Shown here: positions 1-6,973 of the stretch, piece after piece
Position numbering within the stretch: position 1 is the first letter of the stretch
Layout: each line of letters starts with the position of its first letter
Origin: Coemansia sp. RSA 922
Taxonomy: Eukaryota; Kickxellomycota; Kickxellomycetes; Kickxellales; Kickxellaceae
Length of the DNA stretch: 15,761 bases
Direction: 5' to 3'
Assembly: GCA_027577415.1 (NCBI GenBank)
Contig: JANBQS010000536.1
Location: 1-15,761 of the forward strand
Made by a program: the position numbers and the translations under genes
The notes under the pieces: model-generated
Database searches by the model: none
Told to the model about the DNA's origin: nothing
What the model saw: the letters and a program-made list of their open reading frames with translations, nothing else

Positions 1-1
1 G

Positions 2-139
2 GTGCTGGGCTCCCTGTTATTTGACCCATCTCCAACTCGCTGCGTGAGTGCTGAGGTCGCAACTGCGGTGAGTCGCGTGATGACGGAGGCTGTGATGCTA
101 CTTGTGGAGCAAACATTTAAGCTCTGTAGAAATGAATAA
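2..139 (+). CDS. C-terminal end of an unidentified protein (5' truncated by window edge)
   Basis: Reading frame 2 is open from the window edge for 45 codons and ends at TAA 137-139. The peptide starts VLGSLLFDPSPTR, has a probable amphipathic helix (AEVATAVSRVMTEAVMLLVE) and ends KLCRNE. Its amino-acid make-up is protein-like, whereas the A/T-rich DNA straight after the stop is not, which is why I treat it as a gene end. I do not recognise the family. The helical, VEQ-rich tail loosely recalls small histone-fold proteins of the CENP-X/MHF2 kind, but that is too weak to name it. It could also be an internal exon if a splice site lies near 139. It is co-oriented with the downstream adenylyltransferase gene. 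Confidence 0.4.
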   Translation: MLGSLLFDPSPTRCVSAEVATAVSRVMTEAVMLLVEQTFKLCRNE

Positions 140-528
140 TAAAAAAAGCAAAGAGTGTAAAAGTGATGAAAATTTTTTTATTTTGGTTTCGGAACAAAGG
201 GGAAAGAAAAAGTCCGCAAAACACGATCTTCATCCCTCCCCCAACAGCCCCTTCTTCTGCTGCAAGGGTGGTCGCATGCCTAATATTATGCCCGGCTAAT
301 ATCATGTCTTGCTTGGCTGGGCGTCATGCGAAAAGAAATGGTGGGCCTGGAATTCCACTGATGACGTCAAAAGAAACCTCCCCCCTGATCTGATCTGGGA
401 TTTAATTCTGCATAAAGCCGACTCTTTTCGCTTGATTTCCGTGTTGACGCTTGATGTCCCCCTCTGCTTCTTCTTTTCTTTCCTGTTCGTCATCTTTTTT
501 TATTTTATTTTATCTTTATAGTCATTTC
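140..528. other. Intergenic region / promoter and leader of the adenylyltransferase gene
   Basis: No convincing gene is seen here. The left part is A-rich and probably the 3' end of the upstream gene. The middle holds a perfect CRE-type octamer at 362-369. The right end (about 465-520) is strongly pyrimidine-rich and ends TTTATAG just before the start codon at 529. That end could be a T-rich leader or, less likely, a 3' splice site; no good 5' splice site was found to pair with it. Confidence 0.6.
362..369. promoter_or_regulatory. CRE-type palindrome TGACGTCA
   Basis: A perfect eight-base ATF/CREB-type site lies 160 bases before the start codon of the adenylyltransferase gene, in the only intergenic space available for that promoter. 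CRE octamers bind ATF/CREB bZIP factors in fungi. That it is used here is inference from sequence and position only. Confidence 0.35.
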
Positions 529-1440
529 ATGGATCCTGCTCCTCGTCATAACTTGCTCTTGTGGCTACATCTCGCTTCGCCGCTGGCGGCGACCGATGCA
601 GACACTCTACGTATGGCTGTTGACTGTACCACCGAGGAACTGACAGTGTTTATAGCTCTTAAAGACACTATTACCAGCGAGGAAGAAAGTACCAGCGACG
701 GGTGGTCGCATATGCAGCGTCGTATAGCCGAGCTCTATGCCGTTTCCGCCAGCCACTCACAAAAGGTGTCAGTGGACATTGTGCCCTTGAATTTCTGCGC
801 CTATTCTGCTGACGACATGCTTCCCTACAAGCACAACGCCACGCTTCTGCAGTCACCCGACTCTATGCTTCCAGAGTGGTGGCCATCCGAGATGCACACC
901 AATGTAAAGAGCCGCTACCAACAAGAGTATCCCCTTGTGGGGCAGTCGACTAGGACACCGACGCCATGGAAATCTTTTGCGCATGTGGCCGTTGGCGGTA
1001 CATTCGACCACTTGCACGTCGGCCACAAAATCTTATTGACTGCTACTGCTTTGGCAGCTACTAAGCGTATTGTCTGTGGTATCTCGGCAGAGGCATTGCT
1101 GGAAAACAAGCAGCATAAAGAGTACCTCGAGTCGTATCGAACAAGGGAGCTCAATGTGTTGCTGTTTTTGCGCAAGATCCGCAAAAACATTATTGTCGAA
1201 CTTGTCCCTATTGTCGATCGCTATGGCCCTACTATAACGGACTCTACTATTGGCGCTCTTGTCGTCTCGCAAGAGACATTGCCTGGCTCTGATGCACTTA
1301 ATGTACGCCGTGAGGAACTGGGCATGCCGCCTATGCATTTATTGCCTATTGATCTTGTCGCTGTGTCGGGTCAAACTACTGAAAACGATTTGAAAATCAG
1401 TTCTACCGCCATTCGGGCTGCTCTAGCTGAACGCCAATAA
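529..1440 (+). CDS. CAB4: Phosphopantetheine adenylyltransferase (eukaryotic PPAT, CoA synthesis)
   Basis: This 303-aa protein is expected to transfer AMP from ATP to 4'-phosphopantetheine, giving dephospho-CoA and pyrophosphate, the penultimate step of coenzyme A synthesis in the cytosol. The C-terminal half is a nucleotidyltransferase Rossmann domain. It has the signature GGTFDHLHVGHK at residues 156-167, with the H163-x-G-H166 ATP-binding motif, and ISSTAIR at 290-296, the ISSTxxR motif that binds the triphosphate. The N-terminal ~150 residues are the poorly conserved extension typical of fungal enzymes. Length matches yeast Cab4 (about 305 aa). The frame is open back to a TTG at 451, but that stretch would encode a low-complexity F/S/L-rich peptide and has no ATG in good context, so I start at ATG 529 (TTTCATGG). 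Its 3' end faces the next gene across only 43 bases. The family call is firm; the yeast symbol is by analogy. Confidence 0.93.
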   Translation: MDPAPRHNLLLWLHLASPLAATDADTLRMAVDCTTEELTVFIALKDTITSEEESTSDGWSHMQRRIAELYAVSASHSQKVSVDIVPLNFCAYSADDMLPYKHNATLLQSPDSMLPEWWPSEMHTNVKSRYQQEYPLVGQSTRTPTPWKSFAHVAVGGTFDHLHVGHKILLTATALAATKRIVCGISAEALLENKQHKEYLESYRTRELNVLLFLRKIRKNIIVELVPIVDRYGPTITDSTIGALVVSQETLPGSDALNVRREELGMPPMHLLPIDLVAVSGQTTENDLKISSTAIRAALAERQ

Positions 1441-1441
1441 A
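1436..1441 (+). terminator. CAB4: AATAAA poly(A) signal overlapping the stop codon
   Basis: The sequence CAATAAATG puts an AATAAA hexamer across the TAA stop of the adenylyltransferase gene, followed by an uninterrupted T run near 1452-1463. With a convergent gene ending at 1484, there is little room for any other 3' end signal. Use as a real poly(A) signal is inferred. Confidence 0.35.
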
Positions 1442-1483
1442 TGAAAGTATAATTTTTTTTTTTGATGTGACAACTACTATGTA

Positions 1484-2353
1484 CTATCTTGTCATCTCGG
1501 CAAGTCTTAGGTAGGCCGAAACGAGGTTGTCACTAGAGCTTTCGTCCTTGCCAGTTGTGTCATCCGAAGAATGCGTAAACTCTGGCCATACTAGTTCAGC
1601 TACCCGTAAATCAATGTTATTTTCTCGCCTACCACGCTGGATTTTATCTGGTCCACCAGCAGATGTCTCGCACGCAGACTCTACCAAAGAGTCGGTGTCA
1701 ATAGATATATCCACATCAACTATCGGCTCACCGACAGAAAGTATAGGGAACGAATCAAGCACGCCGCATAACCGTCTAGCTACCTCAGCGATATGCGCCC
1801 CAGCCTGGTCTCCACCGCCGTCCATTAGTCCGAGTGCGTTTTCCCAAGCCTCGTTAATAGACACAGAAACCGAATCGCTCTTCAAAGTGTGTTGTCTAGG
1901 AGATAACCAGTCTAAAACTTGGTCAGTAGTAAGTTCCAACTGGCTCTTTACTATCTCGCGTTTTTGTACCGTGGTTTGACGACTGATCGGAACACTAGCT
2001 ATTGGGGATGGCACATGGGTTGTCCGGGGTGGAGTAGCGGACATGGGGGGTGGCGGGATAAAGTCGAACGGAATGTGAGGTAGTAATACTTGAGCAGTAG
2101 AATACTCCGATTTTTCTAACGACAATGCAACAGGTGGTGACTGTCGTTTACCGTGTGATGAGCCCGTTGGTGGTGACGTCCAGGGCTTCCATGAACTAGT
2201 TTGTTGGATAAAATCGCCAAAGCCCTCATGTGAATTATCGCTTAGATGTAGGCCGTCTAGCGACTCTGTCAGTTTGTGCTCAGATGAACCATCAACATAA
2301 TCTAAAGGTGCATCTGAAGCTTGTTCGTCGTTGCCAAGCAAGTCAACGTCCAT
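1484..2353 (-). CDS. Unknown acidic, Ser/Pro-rich protein with an FGDF motif
   Basis: This is a 289-aa protein I cannot assign to a family. The N-terminal ~50 residues are acidic (MDVDLLGN...). They contain EGFGDF at residues 43-48, resembling the FGxF/FGDF peptides that bind gamma-adaptin/GGA ear domains in clathrin accessory proteins such as aftiphilin. Residues ~55-140 are Ser/Pro-rich, including a PPPP run, and look disordered. The C-terminal half is more ordered: a helical QLELTTDQVLDWLSP segment, AWENALGLMDGGG and a Cys/Leu segment. It ends YLRLAEMTR. The ATG at 2353 is preferred because codons upstream form a hydrophobic low-complexity leader read-through starting at a TTG. It lies 161 bases downstream of the HAD-like gene on the same strand and converges with the adenylyltransferase gene. 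A vesicle-traffic role is a motif-based guess only. Confidence 0.82.
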   Translation of the reverse strand: MDVDLLGNDEQASDAPLDYVDGSSEHKLTESLDGLHLSDNSHEGFGDFIQQTSSWKPWTSPPTGSSHGKRQSPPVALSLEKSEYSTAQVLLPHIPFDFIPPPPMSATPPRTTHVPSPIASVPISRQTTVQKREIVKSQLELTTDQVLDWLSPRQHTLKSDSVSVSINEAWENALGLMDGGGDQAGAHIAEVARRLCGVLDSFPILSVGEPIVDVDISIDTDSLVESACETSAGGPDKIQRGRRENNIDLRVAELVWPEFTHSSDDTTGKDESSSDNLVSAYLRLAEMTR

Positions 2354-2426
2354 TAGAAGAAGAATAAATATAAAAGTACAAAAAAAAAATGATATTGAAA
2401 GAATCGCCTGAAAGTGAACCTCTAAC

Positions 2427-2444
2427 AAAAAAAAAAAAAAAAAA
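2427..2444. repeat. Homopolymer A18 tract
   Basis: Eighteen A in a row on the + strand (T18 in the sense of the downstream minus-strand gene). It sits 73 bases upstream of that gene's ATG, in the 161-base spacer between two co-oriented genes. Such poly(dA:dT) tracts commonly exclude nucleosomes at fungal promoters. Its length may be imprecise because homopolymers are error-prone in sequencing. Confidence 0.85.
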
Positions 2445-2514
2445 CTGTGCTGCTATGTCAATTTTGCATGACCTTGAAAAGATGTGGGTTCTCTCGAGGA
2501 TCAAAGATTAGTAT

Positions 2515-3249
2515 TTAGATATACTTTATCAAATCGCTCAATGAGCCAATATACTTTTCAGAGCTCCCAATATCGCCCAGACCTGGTCGAGATCTGTCAA
2601 CGAGTCTTGCCTCCATTCCGACCGACCGTGCTGGCAAGTAATCCAGCCTTTCGCTATCGCCAACATGCAGCGCATCATAAGGTCTAACGTTAACAGCACC
2701 TAATGCCAATTCGAAAATCCTTGGATCAGGTTTTTCGATACCAACATTAATACTGGTTAGCACAAAGTCAAAGTACCGACGAATACCAAGCGACCGAAGA
2801 ATACTCTCAGCAGTCTCATCCATATTAGATATAACTCCCAGCTTGATCTCCTTACGCTGCAGATACGAAAGTACTCGTGGGACGTCGGCAAACATTGTGT
2901 ATCCTTGGTTAGTAGCAAACCGAGATATAAGCTGATCTCGCTCGGCCACCAAATTTGGATGCTCCTTTATATTGATCTTGCAGTGTGACCATGTTAGCGT
3001 GATTACTTGCTCCCACCATTGCGTCGACGTCATACCTTCAGCACGACCGTAACAGGGACTCTTACTGTGTATCTCTTTGAATGCTCGTGCAAATTCAGCG
3101 CCAACTACTTCTGGTCGAATGTTCTTAAACCCCTGTCGCTGGAGTGGTCGTGCATATGTGACGCCGATATACTCACACGGCGTGTATAGCGTATCAAACA
3201 GATCGAACGTTACTAGCCGGAGATTAGAGAGTGTTTTAGCCCGACTCAT
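2515..3249 (-). CDS. HAD-superfamily hydrolase, HDHD3-like
   Basis: This is a 244-aa haloacid-dehalogenase-fold protein, close to the usual length of the HDHD3 group. Motif I is FDLFDTLY, with the predicted nucleophile D16. Motif II is GVISN with S141. Motif III is IEKPDP with K173. Motif IV is HVGDSERLDY with D198 and D203. Residues ~25-120 form the helical cap between motifs I and II. The residue two after the nucleophile is F18 rather than the Asp acid/base used by most HAD phosphatases. Dehalogenases (D-x-Y/F-G-T) and HDHD3 proteins share that feature, so the substrate and reaction are uncertain. The ATG at 3249 is chosen because the frame upstream to 3324 encodes a poly-Phe/Leu stretch from the T-rich leader and begins at a non-ATG codon. 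No signal peptide is seen, so it is probably cytosolic. Confidence 0.9.
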   Translation of the reverse strand: MSRAKTLSNLRLVTFDLFDTLYTPCEYIGVTYARPLQRQGFKNIRPEVVGAEFARAFKEIHSKSPCYGRAEGMTSTQWWEQVITLTWSHCKINIKEHPNLVAERDQLISRFATNQGYTMFADVPRVLSYLQRKEIKLGVISNMDETAESILRSLGIRRYFDFVLTSINVGIEKPDPRIFELALGAVNVRPYDALHVGDSERLDYLPARSVGMEARLVDRSRPGLGDIGSSEKYIGSLSDLIKYI

Positions 3250-3639
3250 TATAGATATACAAAAAAAAAAAAAGAGTAAGGATAAGAAATGACTTGGAAT
3301 AAAAGCCAAAACAAATAATAACAAAAATACTCGCTGACAGACAAAAAATGTAAAAATATCATATAGCTTTTATGGGCGACTAGTGGCATATGTCATATGC
3401 GATATTGTCAGTCTAGACCAAAAAAATAAAAAGGCTTATAAAAATGCATTAGAATAGAGGGAAGCAAAACCGATGAAGACATACTCGTCGACATGCTACT
3501 AATAAAATGGAAGAAAAAAAGAAAAAGAGTAAAAGTAAAAAAAAAGAAAAGATTGCGTTGGTCATGTATAATGCCATGGCATGTGCTGGAGAAAGAGAGG
3601 ACACAGTAAAGATGAAGAAGGGAGAGAGAGGGGGTTTGG
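3250..3639. other. Intergenic region between septin 3' end and HAD-like gene promoter
   Basis: No gene is visible. It should contain the septin 3' UTR on its right side and the promoter and T-rich leader of the HAD-like gene on its left. It is A-rich on the + strand, with several AAAAA and AAAGAAAA runs. The only ordered element seen is the 15-base palindrome at 3386-3400. Confidence 0.6.
3386..3400. promoter_or_regulatory. Perfect 7-1-7 palindrome GCATATGTCATATGC
   Basis: Two exact inverted 7-base arms (GCATATG / CATATGC) flank a single T, 137 bases upstream of the HAD-like start codon. This is the geometry of a site for a dimeric DNA-binding protein. Each arm contains CATATG, an E-box-type hexamer (CANNTG). 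No factor can be named from sequence. Confidence 0.3.
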
Positions 3640-4991
3640 TTAGAAGCCGCTAAAGATATTCTTCTTCTTGCCCTTTGTTGGATGCTGCTCCATGGGGGTA
3701 ATAGGGCGGACGGAGGCCTCGGCCCGCTTCTTCTTATCGTCGAGCTCGGCTCTCTGCTTCTCCAAGACGGTCTTCATCTCCTTATGGCGAGCGTAGAGTT
3801 CTTCCTCGGATAGCTTGAGCTTGGACTCTTTCTCTTGGACCTTTTGCTGGAAGACGGCCGTCATCTCAGCCTCCATCTTTTGCATCTTGGCCTCATGCGC
3901 ACGCCTCTCTTCCTCAAGTTGAACGAGCGGGTTGAACTCGCGGAAAACGTTGTTGTCCTGAACGTGACCCATCGAAAGCAGCTTCTGCGTGCGGTAGTTC
4001 TCGTACAGAACCATGTCGGTCGAGTCCTTGAGCTCCTCCATGTGCGAGCGTAGGAGCATCTGGCGCAACTTGATAAAGTCATTGTGCTCCTCGTTCTCCA
4101 CCTCGATGATACCCCATGGGTAACGACGCCCGCGGACCATGGTACCGTCGGGGCGCTCAACTAGCTTCTCGCTACCGATGACGGCGAATGGAATCTTGCT
4201 GAGAATCTCGCGGTTATCCGACACAGTCTCTGGGTCGTCAAACTCGTCGGATACGGGCTTGAAGATCTGAATACCGTGGTAGTTGATGTCTGCCATAATC
4301 TTGGCCTTGAACAGCTCCAGCTCGCGCGCCGTCAGCGTATCGGCCTTGGCAACAATAGGGATGAGGTTGACCTTGGTGTGCAGGCGCTTCATGAACTCAA
4401 TGTCAATAGCGCGCAGACTATAGTAAGAGACACAAAAATAGTAAGTTAGCAACAAGAAAACAGTTGTGTGTGTGGCGCAGTACAAAACAATAACAATAAT
4501 GGAACTTACCAATGACCAGTGGGCTTTATAAAGTAGATGACGGCGTCAATACGGTTGTCGCTGATTTTGCTCCGGTTGACACGGTTCTCCTGGGCGAGAT
4601 AGGCGTCAAAGCGAGACTCGATGTTCTCGAGAATAGGCTGCCAAGCATCCTCATTATTGATAGAGTCGCCAAACCCGGGAGTATCGACGACAGTGAGCCT
4701 GAGCTTGACACCGTTCTCCTGAATATCGGCGCTCATCGAGGTGACATCGACACCCTTGATGGGCTCGGCGCTGGGCGGCATCTCCTCGCGGTCAGGGAAG
4801 ATCTTTGTGTCGAACAGCGTGTTGATTAGCGTCGACTTGCCGATACCAGACTCTCCGACTACCATCAAGGTAAAGTTGAACCCGCGCTTAACCGACCGCC
4901 TATGCACTTGATTCGGATAGTTGGAGAACCCAACGTAACCCTGCATCTTTTTCTTCTGGATGCCCGCGGCGTTGCCAGCGTTCGCTTTCAT
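3640..4991 (-). CDS. CDC3: Septin, CDC3 group (spliced: 4991-4510 and 4417-3640)
   Basis: This is a 419-aa GTP-binding cytoskeletal protein that should assemble with other septins into filaments at septa, bud or branch sites. A polybasic stretch (RRSVKRG, 31-37) precedes the GTPase domain and is the membrane phosphoinositide-binding region in septins. The P-loop is GESGIGKST (46-54), G3 is DTPGFGD (103-109) and G4 is AKAD (184-187). The septin-unique element includes RRYPWG (258-263). The tail from ~328 to ~395 is a long charged coiled coil, and the protein ends KKKNIFSGF. The exon junction falls in PTGH-C-LRAID, which restores the conserved septin PTGHxLR segment. The N-terminal VGFSNYPNQVHRRSVKRGF and the coiled-coil tail fit the CDC3/AspB/SEPT2-like group best. 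The exact orthologue (CDC3 rather than another tailed septin) is less certain than the family. Confidence 0.94.
4418..4509 (-). other. CDC3: Septin intron (92 bases, phase 2)
   Basis: On the minus strand the donor is GTAAGT (4509-4504) and the acceptor CTATAG ends at 4418. A CTAAC branch site occupies 4449-4445, its branch A 28 bases before the acceptor. Splicing joins ...CAT TG to T CTG CGC, turning a dead-end frame (PTGHW-stop) into PTGHCLR, the conserved septin sequence. This intron sets the splice-site style used to judge other introns in the window. Confidence 0.93.
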
Positions 4992-6494
4992 TGCTCAAGT
5001 GATAAAAAAAAAAGGTTGGCTCGTGGGTGGTGAGGGAGTGGAAGTGAAGGAAGACTTTGAAGAAGGGAGAGAATCTATGAATACACCAAAATAAAAAAGT
5101 ACAGAAGAAAAGAAGAGAGAGGGGCTTTTTTTTTTAGCACAAATTGTTTATCTGTTTTGGCAAGTGCACTTTCATATCGAGTCACTTTTTGCATCTGGAG
5201 TCCAGTTCTCCCAGAGAGCTCGTGATATATCCTGCTCGCTCACACGACATCATGCGAGCGAGTTAGTGGCGGAGTGTGAAAAAAAAGCGTCGATCTCTTT
5301 CTTTCTTCAAAGGGAGAGCTTTGCGCATCAACTTACCAAAGAGTTGAAAGTGCGTGTGTTCGTATGGGCAGTCGTTTTCTTTGGCGTGCTTTGGTTTAAA
5401 TAGCTGTCAGATACTGCAGCTGTAAAGAGTATATAAAAAAAGAGGTGTGGTGTGAAGATGGCGACAATAGAAGACGCAAAATAAAATATGAAGAAAAAAA
5501 TATGGCAGTCTAGTGGAGGGAAAAGAAAGAAAGAAAGCTTGTCAAGAGTGAGAGAGGGGGGAGAGGGGGATTGCAAAAAAAGAAGGCAGGGAATGCGGGT
5601 GATGTGTGGGCTTTTTTTGCAACGGAATGCGGCACCTGGAAAAAAAGAAATTTGGGGAGGCGTGCTTTGTTTCTGGCTTCTGTTTAACCAAGCCTCGTCG
5701 AACTGTTCACTTTTACACCCTCCTCCTCCCCGGGGGGCGCATTCCCGGCCTCCACCTACCCCCCTCTTTTTTTCATTTCAAGTGGAGATACTATGTGTGT
5801 GTGGGGGAGAGGAGGAAGCTGCCAACGTTTTGTGTCTCGGTTCTCCACATGACAGCCTGAACTCTCCCCCCTCTCCCAAGAATTCAACCAAGTCTACCTG
5901 AGACACTCATGCCAGACTGTCCACGCTTGCCTGAGCTCCCGAGGCGATCTTCACTACCACTCAGCCAAAGGCAAGGGAAAAAGAAAAAAAAAACAACAAT
6001 GTACGCCTCAATAATATGGCAGGACTTGGGCTGAGCATTACAAACGATAGGTCTTCTTTACTGAATGCAGCAGATTGCATGGTCTGGACCGTTTGTCAAA
6101 TGGTCCTATTGAATCAGTGTGCCTTTGATAAAAAAAAAAAAACAAGGGATGCTACTGACATATTCTCTATTATGATTTTTTTTCGTTCAGAGAACTTGAA
6201 TAATACATTTCATAACAAAAACACAACAACAACAAAAAATTGGTCCACCCCCAAGCCACATAGAAAGTAAAAAAATTGTTTTTTTGCAATGACAAAAAAG
6301 TAACATCGTTTAGAGGCTGGCAGCGTTCGATAGGCCCAGGGTATTTTGAGGCTGACCAAATTCCGGAATTGGCGTTGCCGAGGCAGGTGCAGATGCACAA
6401 GTCAATAAAGTTGACGATTGCAGCGACGACGGAGGTGGAGGCGTCTGGTGGCGGTGATGGCGGTGATGGCGGTGGCAACACAACGCAGCATTAG
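4992..6494. other. 1.5 kb gene-free, low-complexity region upstream of the septin gene
   Basis: Several open frames cross this stretch but all are K/E/G-, P- or F-rich products of purine or pyrimidine tracts, so I call no gene. Contents: A-runs and AGAGAG/GGGGAGAGG tracts (5090-5120, 5515-5570); a C-rich block (5720-5770); a GT run followed by GGGGGAGAGGAGG (5790-5815); a 7-base inverted repeat CTCGCTC/GAGCGAG (5235-5241 and 5256-5262); AACAACAA repeats near 6225-6238; and two exact copies of GGTGATGGC (6453-6470). The right-hand part probably includes septin promoter distal sequence and the decayed 3' flank of the kinase relic. A minus-strand frame at 6498-6310 ends ATPIPEFGQPQNTLGLSN... and is the least junk-like piece, but it has no recognisable homology. 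Confidence 0.55.
6453..6470. repeat. Two tandem copies of GGTGATGGC
   Basis: Two exact 9-base copies, followed by GGTGGC, form a short microsatellite just left of the recognisable edge of the kinase relic. On the minus strand it reads as His/Arg- or Ala/Ile/Thr-type repeats depending on frame. It is probably slippage-derived. Confidence 0.7.
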
Positions 6495-6846
6495 CCACCC
6501 CTTCAGCAGGTGTTTTACATGATTGCTGCTGCTCATATACATCGGAGTCCAGGTGAAGGGGCCCTTCTCGCTTTCTTTGCTGACAACGCCAGAAGAGTCC
6601 AATCCCCAGCGCGAAAACATGTCTGCCGCTTGACTAGCCGACAGCAGGACAGTTAGTTTGGCGCAGCCCCAACAGATTAGGTAGACGCGGGTCCCATCGG
6701 TGGTGATGTTGCCAGGTGACACATCACGGTGCAACGCCCAGTAATATATACCTTGAAGTATATTTTCTTAACGCCCTGGAGATTGGTTCTCTAAGATTTA
6801 AGAAATGGCACATGTGAGCCAGGCGTAGTTGTTGAACCAGTTTCCC
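6495..6846 (-). pseudogene. Decayed copy of the FunK1-type kinase gene
   Basis: This piece is homologous to two separated parts of the intact kinase gene at 7640-10286. Bases 6532-6735 match 8496-8698 with about 27 mismatches in roughly 205 columns by hand count. Bases ~6736-6846 match ~9037-9150. The intervening ~340 bases, encoding the kinase N-lobe and hinge, are deleted out of frame. Encoded remnants read HRDVSPGNITTDGTRVYLICWGCAK, but the metal-binding Asp of the DWG motif (the DFG equivalent) has become Cys. The upstream piece has an in-frame TAG (6793-6791) before the QGVKKIYFK remnant. Left of 6532 similarity is weak (MYMS...K...KG against the intact gene) and fades by ~6495. It cannot make a working kinase. 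It lies in divergent orientation to the F-box-like relic on its right, mirroring the intact pair. Confidence 0.85.
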
Positions 6847-6973
6847 CAAGATGTACATATGAATGGAATTTTAGCTGTGTTTGATTTCAGAGGATCAATA
6901 ATAAAAAATAGCTTCTTGGTGTCGTTTGCTCTTTGCTTCATATTTTTGACATCACTTTTATTTAGAAGCAACA

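Noticed and set aside
451..528. N-terminal extension of the adenylyltransferase
   Set aside because: It starts at TTG and encodes a low-complexity S/F/L stretch from the T-rich leader; the ATG at 529 has good context and gives the family length.
2354..2428. N-terminal extension of the unknown acidic protein
   Set aside because: Starts at TTG and reads the T-rich leader as a hydrophobic peptide; it is not a real signal peptide.
3250..3324. Hydrophobic N-terminus on the HAD-like protein (signal peptide?)
   Set aside because: Poly-Phe/Leu from a T-tract with a non-ATG start; the fold begins properly after ATG 3249.
5235..5262. Hairpin CTCGCTC...GAGCGAG
   Set aside because: Seven-base arms with a 14-base loop in a repeat-rich region; too weak to call a structured RNA or terminator.
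5164..5403. 79-codon plus-strand frame
   Set aside because: Lies in the septin promoter region; no family, no codon signal.
5488..5901. 137-codon plus-strand frame
   Set aside because: K/R/G/E- and P-rich translation of purine and C-rich tracts, with no domain or start context.
6016..6270. 84-codon plus-strand frame
   Set aside because: Ends in K-, T- and N-repeats derived from A-rich DNA; no homology seen.
6402..6734. Stand-alone 110-aa kinase-like gene
   Set aside because: It is the C-lobe piece of a relic: no N-lobe, DWG Asp lost, and the tail after the MYMS block is unrelated repeat-derived sequence.
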